Assembly: GCF_000471905.2 (NCBI RefSeq)
Contig: NW_006500357.1
Location: 2,091,354 to 2,155,353, forward strand
Reading direction: 5' to 3'
Source: Amborella trichopoda
Taxonomy: Eukaryota; Streptophyta; Magnoliopsida; Amborellales; Amborellaceae
DNA: 64,000 nucleotides
Below are positions 23,801-37,800 of the stretch, one piece after another (position 1 is the stretch's first letter; each line of letters begins with the position of its first letter). The notes under the pieces are model-generated. The model did not search any database, was not told the DNA's origin, and worked only from the letters and a program-made list of their open reading frames with translations. The translations under genes and the position numbers were made by a program.

Positions 23801-24130
23801 GAACTGTTAGAGAAGGTATATGTTGCACAAGATGCATAGGATATTCTTGTTTGGTAAATCGAAAATGATGGCTTATTTTCAGTTAAATTGTAATATTATT
23901 CCATCACTGGTGGAAATGGTCATCTCTTTTTATTGCCCAAATTTAAAAATGGTCGATTCCCCACGAAGTACAAATCTTTGTATGGTTGGCAACGCAAAAT
24001 AAAATTTTAACTATTGACAACTTGCTCAAGAGAGGTAAAATTATGTTGAATATTTGTTTCCTTTACAAGCAAGATGGGGAGTCGGTTAATCATTTGTTGC
24101 TTCATTACCTCTTTGTTTGTATACTTTTAA
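20808..24130 (+). pseudogene. LINE ORF2 remnant: endonuclease, reverse transcriptase, zf-RVT
   Basis: The start ATG at 20808 gives MNILSWNVRGLGDPRRKK, the usual beginning of plant L1 ORF2. The endonuclease follows, with ALQETKF, MNMYSPYV, VIGGDFNLF and SSDHLPL, all expected active-site motifs. RT motifs are LKLDLEKAY (22530s), GLRQGDPLSPFLFTIY (about 22700) and the catalytic QYADDTIIF (22850s), which is intact. After RT come GGKVTFLRSCLANLPVYQMP and the zf-RVT segment RILTIDNLLKRG-like near 24005-24040. Numerous stops (for example at 20880, 22180 and 23035) and frameshifts abolish the protein. Confidence 0.9.
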
Positions 24131-24164
24131 ACATATGTTCTTTTCATCAAGACGCACATAATAA

Positions 24165-24350
24165 AACTATATAAAAACATTATTCATAAAAAATAAAATG
24201 ATCAAAATACCCTCAAAACTTTTCAAAAGTATTTTGATCAATTTATTTCATGTAAAATATTTTATTAATATTTTTCAAAAATTCAACTATTTTTTGTAAA
24301 CATACTCCAAGTGATTTAAATTTGTAAAAAAAAAATTAAAATTCAAACAC
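24165..24350. mobile_element. MITE fragment related to 17823-18046 (inverted)
   Basis: Blocks AAAATAAAATGATCAAAATAC and TATTTTGATCAATTTATTTC (18-20 bases each) match the reverse complement of 17823-18000. Only an internal part is present; the ends are not recognisable. Confidence 0.65.
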
Positions 24351-25358
24351 CTGAACACCCGCCTCCTTTTTTTTTTAACATTTATTTTTAAGTTTCACCG
24401 CCAACATCCTGTATTCCCCTCGCCCCGCCCCACAAGAACACCTAGGCACTTGCCCAAGCAGCCGCCTCCGCTCTTTTGAACATTATTTATTCTCAAGTTT
24501 CACCACCAACATCCCATATTTCTCATACTAAACGTTCATAATCTGAAACATGAACAAAGATTTGCTCACGACTTTATTTCGTGATTCACAATCGTGCTCG
24601 CCGATGGGCACATTCTAATTACCACAGCAAGCTCAGGAAGCTCCTAAAAAACACAAAATTCCACCCAAACATAAATAAAACTTCAAAGCTGGGGCAAATT
24701 TCAAAGCATTCATTTGACTGCCCCGGTCCAGTTTCAGAGCCGATATGGATGTTGTGTTACAGAATCCGAAATTTTAACTACCTCCACAATTAAGCGACCT
24801 TTAACAGCAAAAGAACATCAAAATGATCCGGTTATGGAAAAGGGGCTGGGATCTAGTAAACCCACACTCAAGTCAGCACGTTGTAGTTTCCATTCCGACT
24901 GACACCACCCCACTAACACCTTCAAGATGACTCTTAAAACTAATTGAAAAAATAGGTAGGAACCGGTCTTCCCCAATAAATTACCGAAAGAAAAAAAAAA
25001 TAAAAAAATAAAACAAGTAGTGGTAAGTTTTTAAGAGAGAATCATAATACGTTACTGCCATTTGTCAAGGGATCAAGAAAAAAATCCCGCACAATCCATT
25101 ACTATCCTAAAGAAACAGGGGAGAGTCCATTTTCTCCATATAAGACTGGCAAAGCAATAAGTAAATGGCATTCGCTTACAGGCCAAAAATTGCAAGCCCC
25201 TGAAGCCCCCATTCACCAGACTGAGGCCAGGGACAGAATCCTATCCACTGTGATCCCTGGTACACCATCGATTCTGTCTGCAACCATATGTTAACTCATA
25301 ACAGCCACCCCACGAACCCCATCAACACATAGTTGAGGAACGTCCACAACCCCTTGGC
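24351..25358 (-). other. 3' flank / probable 3' UTR of the TMN1-like gene
   Basis: No gene is seen. The part next to the stop codon (25100-25358) is of mixed composition, as expected for a 3' UTR read on the minus strand. A run of A/T near 24985-25015 may lie near its end, but I cannot place the poly(A) site. A short direct duplication of a GTTTCACCxCCAACATCC block occurs at about 24393 and 24497. Confidence 0.45.
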
Positions 25359-28300
25359 TTAGTCACATTTGATGTTCCTATAAATCCTCCTAACAAAAAG
25401 AGTTGAGCCCAAATAACCAACAGCACCTGCATAATTTCAAGAGAGGAAAATGTCACACTTCCCAATATATTAGATAGACAAGAATTACCCATTAGAAGAA
25501 AAAAAATTCGGAAAAGAGTACCAATCAAACTGCTAAAACTCACCACATAGAATGCCTAAACCAAGGCAAAACATCAGAGTGTAGCCAAAATAGAAACCGG
25601 TCTGAAAGAACCCCGACATCTTGGTCTTCACATAGTAGTAGTAAATGGAGTACAGGTATACATAGACAGCTGTTGATGCAGCAGAGAAAAATGAGGTCCA
25701 TTGCCAGTGGTAGTTCTCGGCATTCAGCAAGAAGTATGTTCCCACAATTGTCACACACACCGTGACGATTATGAGAATTAGGAAGACGAGAAGCATAAAA
25801 CCATAGACATAGTAAACCTGCCAAGGAAGGTAGGCAACAAACAAAACCAGGTGAGTAGGTGAGACTACAATATAAGCAACAACCCAATGACTAACACTTT
25901 CAAAGTACGGGAAAGCACTACATAAATCAACAGAAAATGAAACAAACATCATCCATTTGGTTAACCATCCATTGAAATAATAAACGAAGGGATGAGAGCG
26001 GGAGCAACCACTCAATTACTGCCTTCTTCACTGGGCCCCACTCCCTTTCCATCACTGCTGACTTAAATAGCATGTAGTACATTTTCCATGGACTGTTTGC
26101 CTACCTTATAGTTCCAGAATGATGTAAACACAAAATACATCTCGATGAATATGCTGCCAAAAGGAAGGAGGCCACCCATCAGTGACACAACAGATGGGGT
26201 GAGATACCACTTCTTCTCCGGAATGGGGCGAGGAATGGTCTTGACCCGACAAGGGTTGTTAGGAGCTCCACTCCAGTTCCTTCCAACCACCGTGCCAAGA
26301 AGTGCGAGAGGGAATGAAATAAAGGCCCAGATTATGAATACAACAACCATTGTTCCAAAGGGGATAGCAGCCAAAGATCCATAAAATATAGCAATTGTGT
26401 TTAGTATGAAGCCGATGCCAAAGCACATAAATGGGAAAAGTGAGGCAGTAAGGATCATCGACTTTATCCAATTTTTACCTGACAAAATGAAATCCAAATG
26501 CAGGGAAGGAGAGAAAATGAGCTCACCAGCATTAAATGAATTTCCATTCTTAGTATATGCAGTTGTTAACCAACAAAACAAAATGTTCAGACGTGGTATC
26601 TTCATATTCCGTGAATAAATGCGTACCTCCATTGCGTGAATAGAGTCCTCCACTTACATGGCCCGAAATGAATGAAGTGAGGGCGTAACATACAATAAAA
26701 GTTGTCACAATTGCTCCGCGTCTGAATCACAAAGTAAGAACACTTTGAACCCAAAGGTTGATAACTTAAAAAAGGAGGGGGCAAAAAATAGGACTTCCAC
26801 AAAAATATCAAACCAGAAAAAACGGAAAAGGAATAACACAAATGAGTACAAATGATAAGATCAGATACCCACAAACAAGATCATATACACACAGGGACTG
26901 ATACATACACAAAGGCTTGCACAGACCCACAAGTAAATTCATTGGCACAACAAAAACAACTGTCAAACAATTTTGAATCCATGAAACTCAAAGAGAGGAC
27001 AAGATGGACTATCCACAATATCTCACAATAACCCATTAAAGGCAGAAATTAAGAAACACCAGGAAGCAAACAAGTAAATATCTTGTCCAAATGATATATT
27101 GGAGCATTGAACCCATTTAAACCAATAAAAATCCCAACCGAAAAACATGAGTAAGAAAATATTCACCATGATAAAAGCAAAGAAACTCATGAGGCCCAAT
27201 GAAAAGTATATGAAGATATTTATTGCAAATACATTTCCATGGAAATGATGTTCAGGGGAGTAAGAAAATATTCACCATGATAAAAGCAAAGAAACTCATG
27301 AGGCCCAATGAAAAGTATATGAAGATATTTATTGCAAATACATTTCCATGGAAATGATGTTCACGTTTTTGAAAGGGAACTTCCAAATCTCCTTGCGCCA
27401 TTAGCATTCAACCAGACCCAGGATGTGTCTTGTGTTGGACCTCAGCAATTATATGATAGGGTCTCATGGTGGTTCATATCTGACAGACTACATTTTATGG
27501 GGTTTCTAGACAGTTTTATTGTTTGGGTTCAGCACCACCAACCCTTCTTTTTCTATACTACATAATGAATCCCCCATGGGCTATTTTAAAGGTAAGAGGG
27601 GCATTGCACCACCAACCCTTCTTTTTCTATACTACATAATGGATCCCCCATGGGCTATTTTAAAGGTAAGAGGGGCCCCAGACAGGGAGACCCATTATAC
27701 CCATACCTATTCCTTTTTATTGTACATTATCTTAGCAGAATGATTGATGCCACTAATGCGGTTAAATCCGTCCCTCCAGCTTTTCCATCCGGGTGCAATT
27801 ATGGGGCCAATCATCTCCTCTATGCAGATGAAACCGTTATCTTTTGCGAGGCTTTGGTCCCAACGGCAACGTCCATCAAGCACAGCAACATCATTGACGA
27901 CTTCTACAGGGTGATAGGTCAAAAACTTAATTGCAACAAGGGCAATGTTATGCTCTTCAAGGTCAATACAAGTCTGAGAGCTCAAGTGCTTGATACACTT
28001 CAGTTCAAGTTAGGGGACCTTCCTGCCAGATATCTTGGACTTCTCTCCTTCATGGGCGTCTGAGGCATCTACTCTGCCACAGTCTTTTTTGGGAAGACCA
28101 TCGGTCGGATTGGCTCTTGGCAAGCATTATCTTTTCGTCGCAGGGCAACTTCAACTCTTACGATCAGTACTTGGTGCCTTTTCCATTTAATGGTTGCTCT
28201 CCTTCTACCACCCTAGCCTTGCAATATGATTGAAAGACTCCAGCTTAACTTCATGTGGACAAGGACTTCAGAGAATAGGGGCTTGCACTTGGTGAGCTAG

Positions 28301-31300
28301 GATACCATATGTCGAAAACCTAATGAAGGAGGGCCTCGGGATTTGTAAACTTCATGACTTCAATATGGCAGGCATGATGAAGCTTGCTTGGAGAATCATC
28401 TCCAAACCCTCCTCTCTCTTGTCCCAGTTCTTCAAGCACAAATACTTCCACCACAACGGTCCGGTCGGTGCACGATAAGAGTTGCTCACATGCTTGGAGG
28501 GGTGTAGCCTTAGGTTTGAATAGATTGTAAGTTAATGTAAGATGGATATGTGTTGGTGGCGAGCTGATTGATTTATGGGCTGACTTGTGGCTATCAAATT
28601 CCTCCTTATGGGAGATGCATGGCGCCAATGTTCACAAGGCACTTGGCAACCAGGTAAGGTTCAAGGTCTCAGACTACATGGAGGGTACACCACAAAGATG
28701 GACTCTCCCGACACCTACCTTCGGCCCACTCATTCACGCCTGGGAGGAGAATTATTCACATGTGCTCCCTATTCGTCCCTCTCAAGATCAGCTGCCTAGA
28801 TACGTTCAGCTAATGACAAGCTCTCAGTGAATGCGCCAATACAACCAGCATTCAGATCCCTAAGGACAACCCCATCCCACCATAGAGGGAAGTGGTTTAC
28901 TCGGTTGCCCTGCACTCTCAACTGCCTAGCATGAGCCTGCTCTAGTCTATGGGCCTTTCCTTGGTCACCATATGCCCATTTTGCCTCCAAGAAGAGGATT
29001 CCACTAACCATATCATAATGTCATGCGTGTTTTTGCAGGTACTCTGGATATCCATACTTTGGAGATTTGGAAAATGCATACCACTCGAGCAATTTGTTAT
29101 CATGATGATGGTAAAATGGCTGAAATTCCAGTTCAAATCCAATGGCATGAAGAATGTCTGGTTCTCCTCCACCACTGTCTAGTACCTGTGGGCCGAGCGT
29201 AATGAGCGTATCCATGGCGGGAGGACTTCTTGGAAGCATCTCCTACAGTGCATCATCCACTTTGTCAGCAAGCTAGCAGAAGGGAAGGGTTGGGCTTTTC
29301 ACCCCTCAGAGCAACATATCACCACAAACCTTAAGCTCAAGTGACATTCTGCGCCGCCCCCCCCCCCCCCCTTCTTGTGTGGTCTCTCCCTCCCACGGGG
29401 TCTTTCAAGCTCAACATCGGTGGGTCATCCTTTCATAACCTGGGTACCGCGGGGTGTTTGGGGAGGTCATTAGGAACGACACAGGAGGCTTTGTAGTGGC
29501 CTTTGTTGTCCCTCTTGGTTCCACCAACAATGCCACTGAGCACAAGAAATGAATTGCCGCCCACTTATCATAGATAGTTGACTCACTCAACCATCCTAAC
29601 TCACCCCCAAGGAGGCGTCGCATCCTTTTGACCATCTACATGGCAAAGCTTTCCTCCCTCGCTGATCACCAGTGGTTATCACAGTCTTTTTTGGGAGGCG
29701 AACATGACTGCCGACTACCTGGCCAAGTAGGCAGCATCTATGGCTCAAGCCACGATTTGGCAGGCATGTCCTCCAGATTTTGTCACTCATCTCATTTTGT
29801 GTGAGTTTGCCAACATCCCCCTAGATAGGGTTGTTCATTGATTGTACATGTAATATGCCTCGTTGTAACCTTTTCTTGTGACTATTAATAAAAAAACAAA
29901 AATGGGTAAGGGCTTGTCATCCCCACTAATTTACCCAAAAACAAAAATGGAAAAGAGAACTTCCAAATCCATGATGGGAGGTCTGTCGTGATGTTATGGC
30001 AAACATCAAAGGCAAGCAGCCCAGCCTACAACCTTTTATATGGGAATGCCAAAAGCAACAAAAATTTCAAAAGAAAAGGACAAATGAAGAACACAACAGA
30101 AGCATAGTCTTTAAGGACAAACATATGACTCGAACCCAATCTTCTAAGCTTTGTACACTCTGGCTGCCTACGGGATGACTTTAATGGAGAACATAAATTC
30201 TGTATGCACACTCTGAAAATATACACTAGCTTAAGGCACATTTCTTTCCTTCTTTCCGTCTTGTCTTAGTAATGAGGCACAATTTCTTTTGGAACATCCT
30301 TGGCATCCTAAGGAAATGATAATAGTAAATGAGAGCACAGCAGTTGTACAAATCCTTACTTGAGTACTTGACTTTATGAGGTCTGATAGATGACAAACTT
30401 TTTTTTGTATTGTACTAAGACAGAAGGATCAGTTGGTAGGTACAAATAATGTGAGATGGTTACCATTCACTTAATGCGTGATCTATATGAAAGATTATGT
30501 GAAATATTACCAATTTCGGTGATTGGAACAAGATAGCTTCTCACTTAGAGCTTTTTTGAATAAATAAAAAACTAACAAAACTTCCAAACTTCAACCATTA
30601 TTTAACAGTCCACAAGAGAATGACATCATATTAGCTATTAAGGAAGCCACAATCATCCAACGATTGGAAACTGACATATAGAATGCATAAGAGTCATAAC
30701 TGGTAAATCAAATTCTAACAAGCAATTGCATAATGTAATAAATCAAATTCTAACAAGCAATTACATAATGGAATTCTAGTCACAATTTATGAACCAAGTA
30801 TAGTTCAACATATATAATGTAGTCCACATACCCTATGTACAGCATTCCAACTATGGCCAGCAAGATCACCAGAAGAACAAGCATTGCTAGCTGTGCACCT
30901 GTCCCAACAACTGCTGATAGTATAACCAAGTTGCGTGGGGGACGGAAAACATCACCGTGTACAAGTTTCCAGCCCGACTCCTCACTTACATCTCTTTCCT
31001 GATAACCACAGAAACAAAGTTTAATAAAGGTATACATTAGCACCAAACATCTTCATGATAAGATTCATGAAATTGTTGAACCCTCCAAGATAGGAACGGA
31101 ACAAACTGAAATGAAACCCATTAAATTGAGTGCGCACCAGAGTCTCCAGATCGTCATCTTCTCTAGCATATTTGGCATAGTCATTTCTGAGAGTTCGCAT
31201 CAATATCATTGACACCAACCCAGTGAGGAAAATAACCATCATAAAGGAATTGAAAATGGAGAACCAATGGATCTGCAGAAGATAAGAAACATAATACGTT

Positions 31301-34300
31301 GATTATTTTTCTCTGCACCTTTTTTATGCTATTTTCTTTCATGCATGTCAAGTCATGAATTGCATCCTTACATGCCACTAACATATGGGAATCCCAGGGC
31401 ATGTTTGGGTGTGGCTTATAACTCGCTACACCAAATTGCTCTAGTTGACATAAGGGAAGAACACCTTTTGCATAGTTCTGCACTTACGCCCAAAGCAGTC
31501 AGTACCATAAAAGTGGTGTGCACATGTTGTAGGTACCATCCCTGCACCAAACATGCCCTGCATCCAGTGGTTTAAAAAACGGGTTGGTGCCCCTGATTGG
31601 GCACCCCAAAAACCCATCCGGATCGGGGAATCGGCAATCTGGATCGGGAATCGGTCGAATCGGTTGGATTAAGCCTTAAAAAAATCTAAAATAATTATTA
31701 AAATTTACTATAAATGTTGTTTTTTAGGAATCCAATAAAAAATGGGGGTACTCCATTAAGAACTTTCATTTTTTTTGCATCAATATGCTAATATTGAGAT
31801 TTTTTTTCCTGTATGAACTACTGTTAACCATTATTATTATTTGTAACATTATAGTAAACATGAATAAAAATGTATCAAAAAATGTTTCCATATCATATGC
31901 TTAAAAATAAAAATAAAACCCCCAATAAATTCTAATGTTATGATATTAAAAGATTCAAAAACACTTTATCCAAAAAAATGAAAATTCAAAAAATAAAAAA
32001 AATGTCTATCGACAACATGCACAATAGTTACAAAAAAATAAAAATAAAAATCAATATGGAAATAAAATATACCAAAAAACCATTTTAATAATAATTTGGC
32101 ACTCTAATTAAGTCATTTAATTAGAGAATTATGTAGATGAGGCTCATTGAATATGACACGCTAATTTGGAAACATGATATGCTAATATTTATAAATTAAT
32201 TGGCACACTCATTAATAACCTTAAACTCTCATTAATTCATTTTCTTGCGTTTAATGAGTAGCATATTAATACATTTAGAAATGGGAGTGCCGCAATATTT
32301 AATAAGTAGCGTTTAATTAAGTAGCGTATTAATACATTTAGAAATGGGAGTGCCGCAGCGTTTAATTAAGTAGTGTATTAATACATTTAGAAATGGGAGT
32401 AGCGTTTAATAAGTAGTGTATTAATACATTTAGAAATGGGAGAGTCGCAGTGTATTGTTTAGGGGTGCTTGCGTTTAATAAGTAGCGTGTAAAAAATGGG
32501 AGTGCCACAGCGTTTAATAAGTAGCGTATTAATTTTGTGAATAGGTTTGGGATCCAAGAATTGTCCCACATCTAAAAATGGGAGTGCAAAATGATGATAT
32601 AAAAGCCACAATTTTGCAAGATTGAGTAACAAATTAATGAGAACGTGGGAGGCTGTTGTTGCCTCTCTCAATGCTAGTAGAGGGAGGTGACGCCTTGCAT
32701 GCAAGGCTGTATGGGTCGTTGTCAGTATGCAACGCGTGGCGTGCAAGGGTACATACCAGGGTACAGTGCAAGGGTACATACCAGGGTACAGTAGTGCCAG
32801 TGTGCAATGCGTGGCATGCAAGGGTTACGTACCCATTCACTGTAGCGTATCGCTTGAGCGATTTTGGGTCGACTCGCCAACTTTTAAACCACTGCTTGCA
32901 TCGAATTATGTAAACCAGAATATAAAAATCTTAGCTATCCACAATTCGTATCCCATCTACACACACGCCTAACTATGGCATTTATATGTACTGTTCAAAA
33001 AATCGGATACGACAACCTACGCAGTCATGAGCTGGGTGGCCACCTGGAAACCTATGCAACAGGCCAAATTTTCTTTTCTTCTTTTTCCTTTTAACAATTT
33101 TCTTTTTGTGGTTATGTGAGAGGGGGGGAATGCTGGGGGTTACATATCATTAGTATCAAGAGAAGATGGATGTCTTCATTCTAAAGGTGTAAATAGGGAA
33201 GAAAGAAAGGGGGAACAACAAGAAGGTGCTCATGGAAAGTATCAGGCAAGAAAATTTAAGTTCAGGCATGAATTCCATACAACTCAAGAAAACAAATGCA
33301 CCACAAAGGCACATATAAGGGAGAGCTTCCTCACCTGGTGCTCAAAGAAAGGGTAGTCCAAGTAAACATCAAACCTCCGTGCAAATGTTACATTTGTAGA
33401 AATCCATTTGACAGAATAAGTAAGGTCCAATGACTTCCCAGCCTCAAGAGTTTTAGGATTTTCTTGGGTAAGATTTACATGAATAATCTGCGAACACAAA
33501 TAATCAACAAGGACAAGGACTGGAGGTCACGGAAAAAATTACGGAAAAAGGCAGACGAAACATCACGAGAATTGACAAACCTGATCTCCATTGTATTCGA
33601 CAACAATATTTTTATGTGTGAAAAGAACATGCTTATTGTCATTGACTTTGTCAGAACGAATATCACCAACATAGCCTAAACATCAACATCATACATTGGC
33701 ACTGAGGATCAGAGCATGGGATAAAACGACCTAAACGAAGGATCAGAATATAAATGTGAAGTATTGAGTTCATACCCCGGAGAAGTAAATCATCTAGCCA
33801 GTGGAATCAGCAAATGCCAACAACAAAGCCAAGAATTAATGTCAGAAAGAAATATGATAAGAACGAAGATTCAAAATAAGAAAATAAAACTCTGGAACAA
33901 CTCCTAAAACCATTACTGGCATAACGAACATGTCCAGCAGTGGAACATTGAGCAATAATTTAAGGAGACAAATTGTAAAACCATGAGCTAATAAAAGGGA
34001 TGTAAACATACCCAACATCAGACAAGAAAAATATTCAAGCTCTATGTAACCACACATTTATTCAGCAGTACATAAGTTATCAACATCACAAAAAGTAACA
34101 GTAAACTAGCTGACATACCCATAAAGAATTCAAACCAGTAAGCGTTCTCAATTGCATCCTTGAACAGCTTTGCCTTCGCATCATCCAGCTCAAGCTCACA
34201 AATGGAGCGCTTGTCAACATTTCCTATCAAAACATTAACGCAGTATTAATCCAAGTGGAAGTAAGTGATGCAAACAGATATACATGTGTACACACACACA

Positions 34301-34848
34301 CATATGCACACACACACAGATATGCACCCCTCAATGACAGGTAAGAAAGCATGAAAATAGAGTGATGGAAATGGCAGCAAAACAGATAAGAAGGTGCACA
34401 TACTTTTAAACTTTATTTCTATTTGACTGTCAATGAGCTCATTTCCACCAAGAACCTCACCAAGACCTCCCCACTTATGAGCAGGATTACCAGCTGGTTG
34501 GCAAAATGGAAGGCTGTAATAATTATATGTCTCCTGAGGATTGTTATAAGGTCCCACCTTGTTCACCCAGAGCATAACAGGCTCATCTTCTTGATACTGT
34601 ACATTACACATCGTGGTAACCATTAGTAAAAATTCAATAAATTATCTATCAATGAGAAAATGTTGAAGCAATAAAGCACGATCTTTGATTTTCTAGATTT
34701 GAGCATCTCATATAAAATTATATCTGCCTAATCAACTTAAACTATTATAAGTAAGGAACTTATAAATAAAAGTCATGCCCCAGTTAACCACACAGACTAC
34801 TTTTCAAGCACTTTGATTATACCCGTGGTGTGAAAGAGAGAGAGAGCG

Positions 34849-34883
<35 letters not shown>

Positions 34884-37800
34884 TATATGATCATTATATG
34901 AACAATTTTAAAAAGAGAAAAAAATTGAATGTCATCCACCAAATGCATGGCCTGCACTCATTGTTGGAGTGGAACTCATATGGACCTTCTCTAGGGTGCA
35001 AATTCAACTTTTATTTCATTCTAATATCGATATTTTGGATGAAGCGAATGTCTGTACAAATATAGAAGTCATTCAAATACCATAAATATGTTCTTTTGAA
35101 GGACTGGATTCATTAATCATTATGTTACTATGAAACATTGCATGATATATGGGAAATGTTTTCTTCATACTGGAACCCTACTACAATAAGTTGGGATGCA
35201 GTCGTCCACACTATCCAATGTCCATTAATTTGGACAGTGCAAATTTCTCGCCAAATTCAACAAGGGAAACAGGGGTGTGGGAAGCACCAGTTACCCCTCT
35301 ACTTTTCCTATTTCTCTCTCTCTCTCTCTCTCAATATATATATATATATATCCGTCCAGTTTCTAACTCTCTTTAATCCCACTTTCTCTGCAACTTCCCT
35401 CTCTTTCACTTCTCTCTACTTCTCTCTGTCTCTCTCTAAGCTTTATATCTGAAGAGGTGGTGGCTTGTTTGCTGACGTTTGTGGGATTTTTTGCACTTTT
35501 TGTAGAGTGAGAATGTAAGTTTGGAGTTTTGGGGTGTCTGCTATTGGGGACGGCCTTGTTTTGCAATGAGATTATGTGGGTGTCAGTTTTGGGGGTTTGT
35601 AGAAAGAGAAAGTGAATCCATTCAGAAAAGTTTAGGTGTGGCACCAATAGGCGATAAGAAGAGAGAGAGAGTAGACTTAGGTGACCTGACCATGTGGGAC
35701 GTCGACCTAGTACAACACCTGTTAGGGGGTGCAAGTTAGTTCAAATGAAAGGATTGACAAGGGCAAGGGGTAAGCCCAAAAGGACGTGGTTGGAAGCAGT
35801 CCAAAAAGATATGGGGACTTATGGCCTCACTGAGGGTATGGCCTTAAACAGAGCAGAATGACGAATCAGGATTTGTGTAGCCGATGCCAATTAATTGGGA
35901 AAAAGCTATGATGATGATGATGATGATGATGTATGGGGGAGAACTACAGAGTGAATATTTTAAGAAATGGAGGTTTAGGAGGGGGAAGGAGAGTATAAGG
36001 AGAGGATGATTATGGATGAACACTTTACAAGAGAGATTCATAGAAGTTGCATTTTGATAGAGAGAGAGAGAAAGTGAGAGATAGAGAGAGAGAGAGATGA
36101 AAGGGGATTTGATCTCAAAGAGAACAGCAATGGGCTTCATGGTTGAACATAGGTTGTGCACATTAAGGTTACAGCATGGAGAAACAATTGAAGCAAATAC
36201 TAGCTTGCAAGAACAAGAAGGCTGCCTTCGAGGAGCTTCTCTATACAGTGAAGAGGCAAAAGAGCAGCCCTGGTTGGAGGCTCAACCTTTTTGAGAGAGA
36301 GATTTTGCCATTTCTTGGCCGGAATTTTTTCTTTCCAGCAGTGGAGAATGAAAATCCAGTAATCTCAGCCCATTTTGTAAGAGAAAAATGCTTTGGAAGA
36401 GAGGAAAGAACAGATAAAATGGGCAAAGAGGATACATAAGGAAACCCAGGCCACTGGGAAGTCACGATTCCTTTCTTGGCTAGGGCTGCAGCCTTATAAA
36501 TGACATCACAATGCACACAAACATTCATTGAAACATTATAAACCTACCAAAGGGAGGCCATCTAACCATGACAGCATTTTCAGTTATGCCTCTCAATTTT
36601 TGATCTTGATCAAATGGAGAGGAGCGCATAACACCTTTTGGATTTTATCGCTTTTTTTCCTACATACCATTTTGATCTAAAATTTGGGTATTGGGCAGAT
36701 TTAACTGCAGCAAACCTGTTAAAAATAACGGTTACGTTAGGATCCAGAAGAGGTGACGAGTCAAACACCTTAGGACAGGGTGCTTTGGCCAGAAGTCCCT
36801 CTAAACAGCAGCCATTTAATGGCCATGAGGAACAATTCTCTGACAAACTCAGAGCGAAAGACATGTACAAGCCCAAGGCTTGTTGTAAGTTTTGAACTCC
36901 GCTTTTTGGACAATGTTGACATTGACGGTAGATTTTCTGCAGCCCCTCAAACTCCCAGCAATCCTTCTCTTTCTCCCTTTTGAGGCCTCCAAAGCTTCGA
37001 CAGTTCAAGGCCAAGGGGATGCACTTCATCCACATTGGGAAGCTAGAAGTCATAATTACAATACTGACTTGTGAGAACCACGCCACTTACATCTTTTTAT
37101 GTGTTTTAAACAGCCGCAACATACACTGTGACACTGCCAAAAAGACCATGAAAGCATCCATAGCTAGAATAAATATGATTCGTCATGGCCCCGAACTTCA
37201 CGACCTCCCTCACCAACCAACATTTAAATCAAGTCCTCAAAACGCAGACTGAAACACAGGGCTTCAACATGCTCAAAGGCTCTGTGAACAGCATAGTAAC
37301 TTGGAAGGTCTGCTATAAGGCCATTAACACCTGTATGTGCTGGTTATGAGAGATATCATCATATTTGACGGTATCTAACTGGAAGAGGACATCGAGGGCA
37401 ACAATAGTGCCACAAAAAATAAAACCAATAGAAGTGCATATCGCACAGGGTTGGACATTTGAGCACTCGTCAACTAAAGCCATTGAGCCACCAAGAGGAA
37501 GGGTTAGCAGTGATAGCTTGGGCAGATTCGCCATAGACACTTGAATGTCGCCAAGATAACTATAGCAGAGCCATATTTCCTGGATAGGTAGTCTGGGATG
37601 ATAAGGCGAGAGCAAGACAAAGTCTTGAATAGCAAAGATAGAAAGATTCTTCATCTTGCCTCATACAACTGAGAAATACTTGTTTCCGTTGCAAAAATGG
37701 CAAAGCTACATTGATTTAAAAAACAGACCGCCCAGCACCTTAGGCGATCCAGAAGGCCTGGGGACTTCGCCCAGGCCTAGGAGGTAAAACTGGGCGGTCC

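Larger units (their letters stand above)
18620..24170 (+). mobile_element. L1-type non-LTR retrotransposon (LINE), decayed
   Basis: On the plus strand an ORF1 region (18634-20808) precedes an ORF2 with endonuclease, reverse transcriptase and a zf-RVT-like tail (20808-24130). This order and the domain set are those of plant L1 LINEs. Stops and frameshifts occur throughout, so it is inactive. A C-tract (about 20311-20332) interrupts ORF1. The 3' end merges with a MITE fragment at about 24165 and no clear poly(A) remains. Confidence 0.88.

Noticed and set aside
25533..26015. 160-codon frame as an independent gene
   Set aside because: It is exon 11 of the TMN1-like gene plus read-through into the neighbouring introns.
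36610..37654. Possible LRR or other gene fragment in intron 1 of the TMN1-like gene
   Set aside because: Only isolated leucine-rich stretches; no repeated LRR pattern and no second supporting motif.
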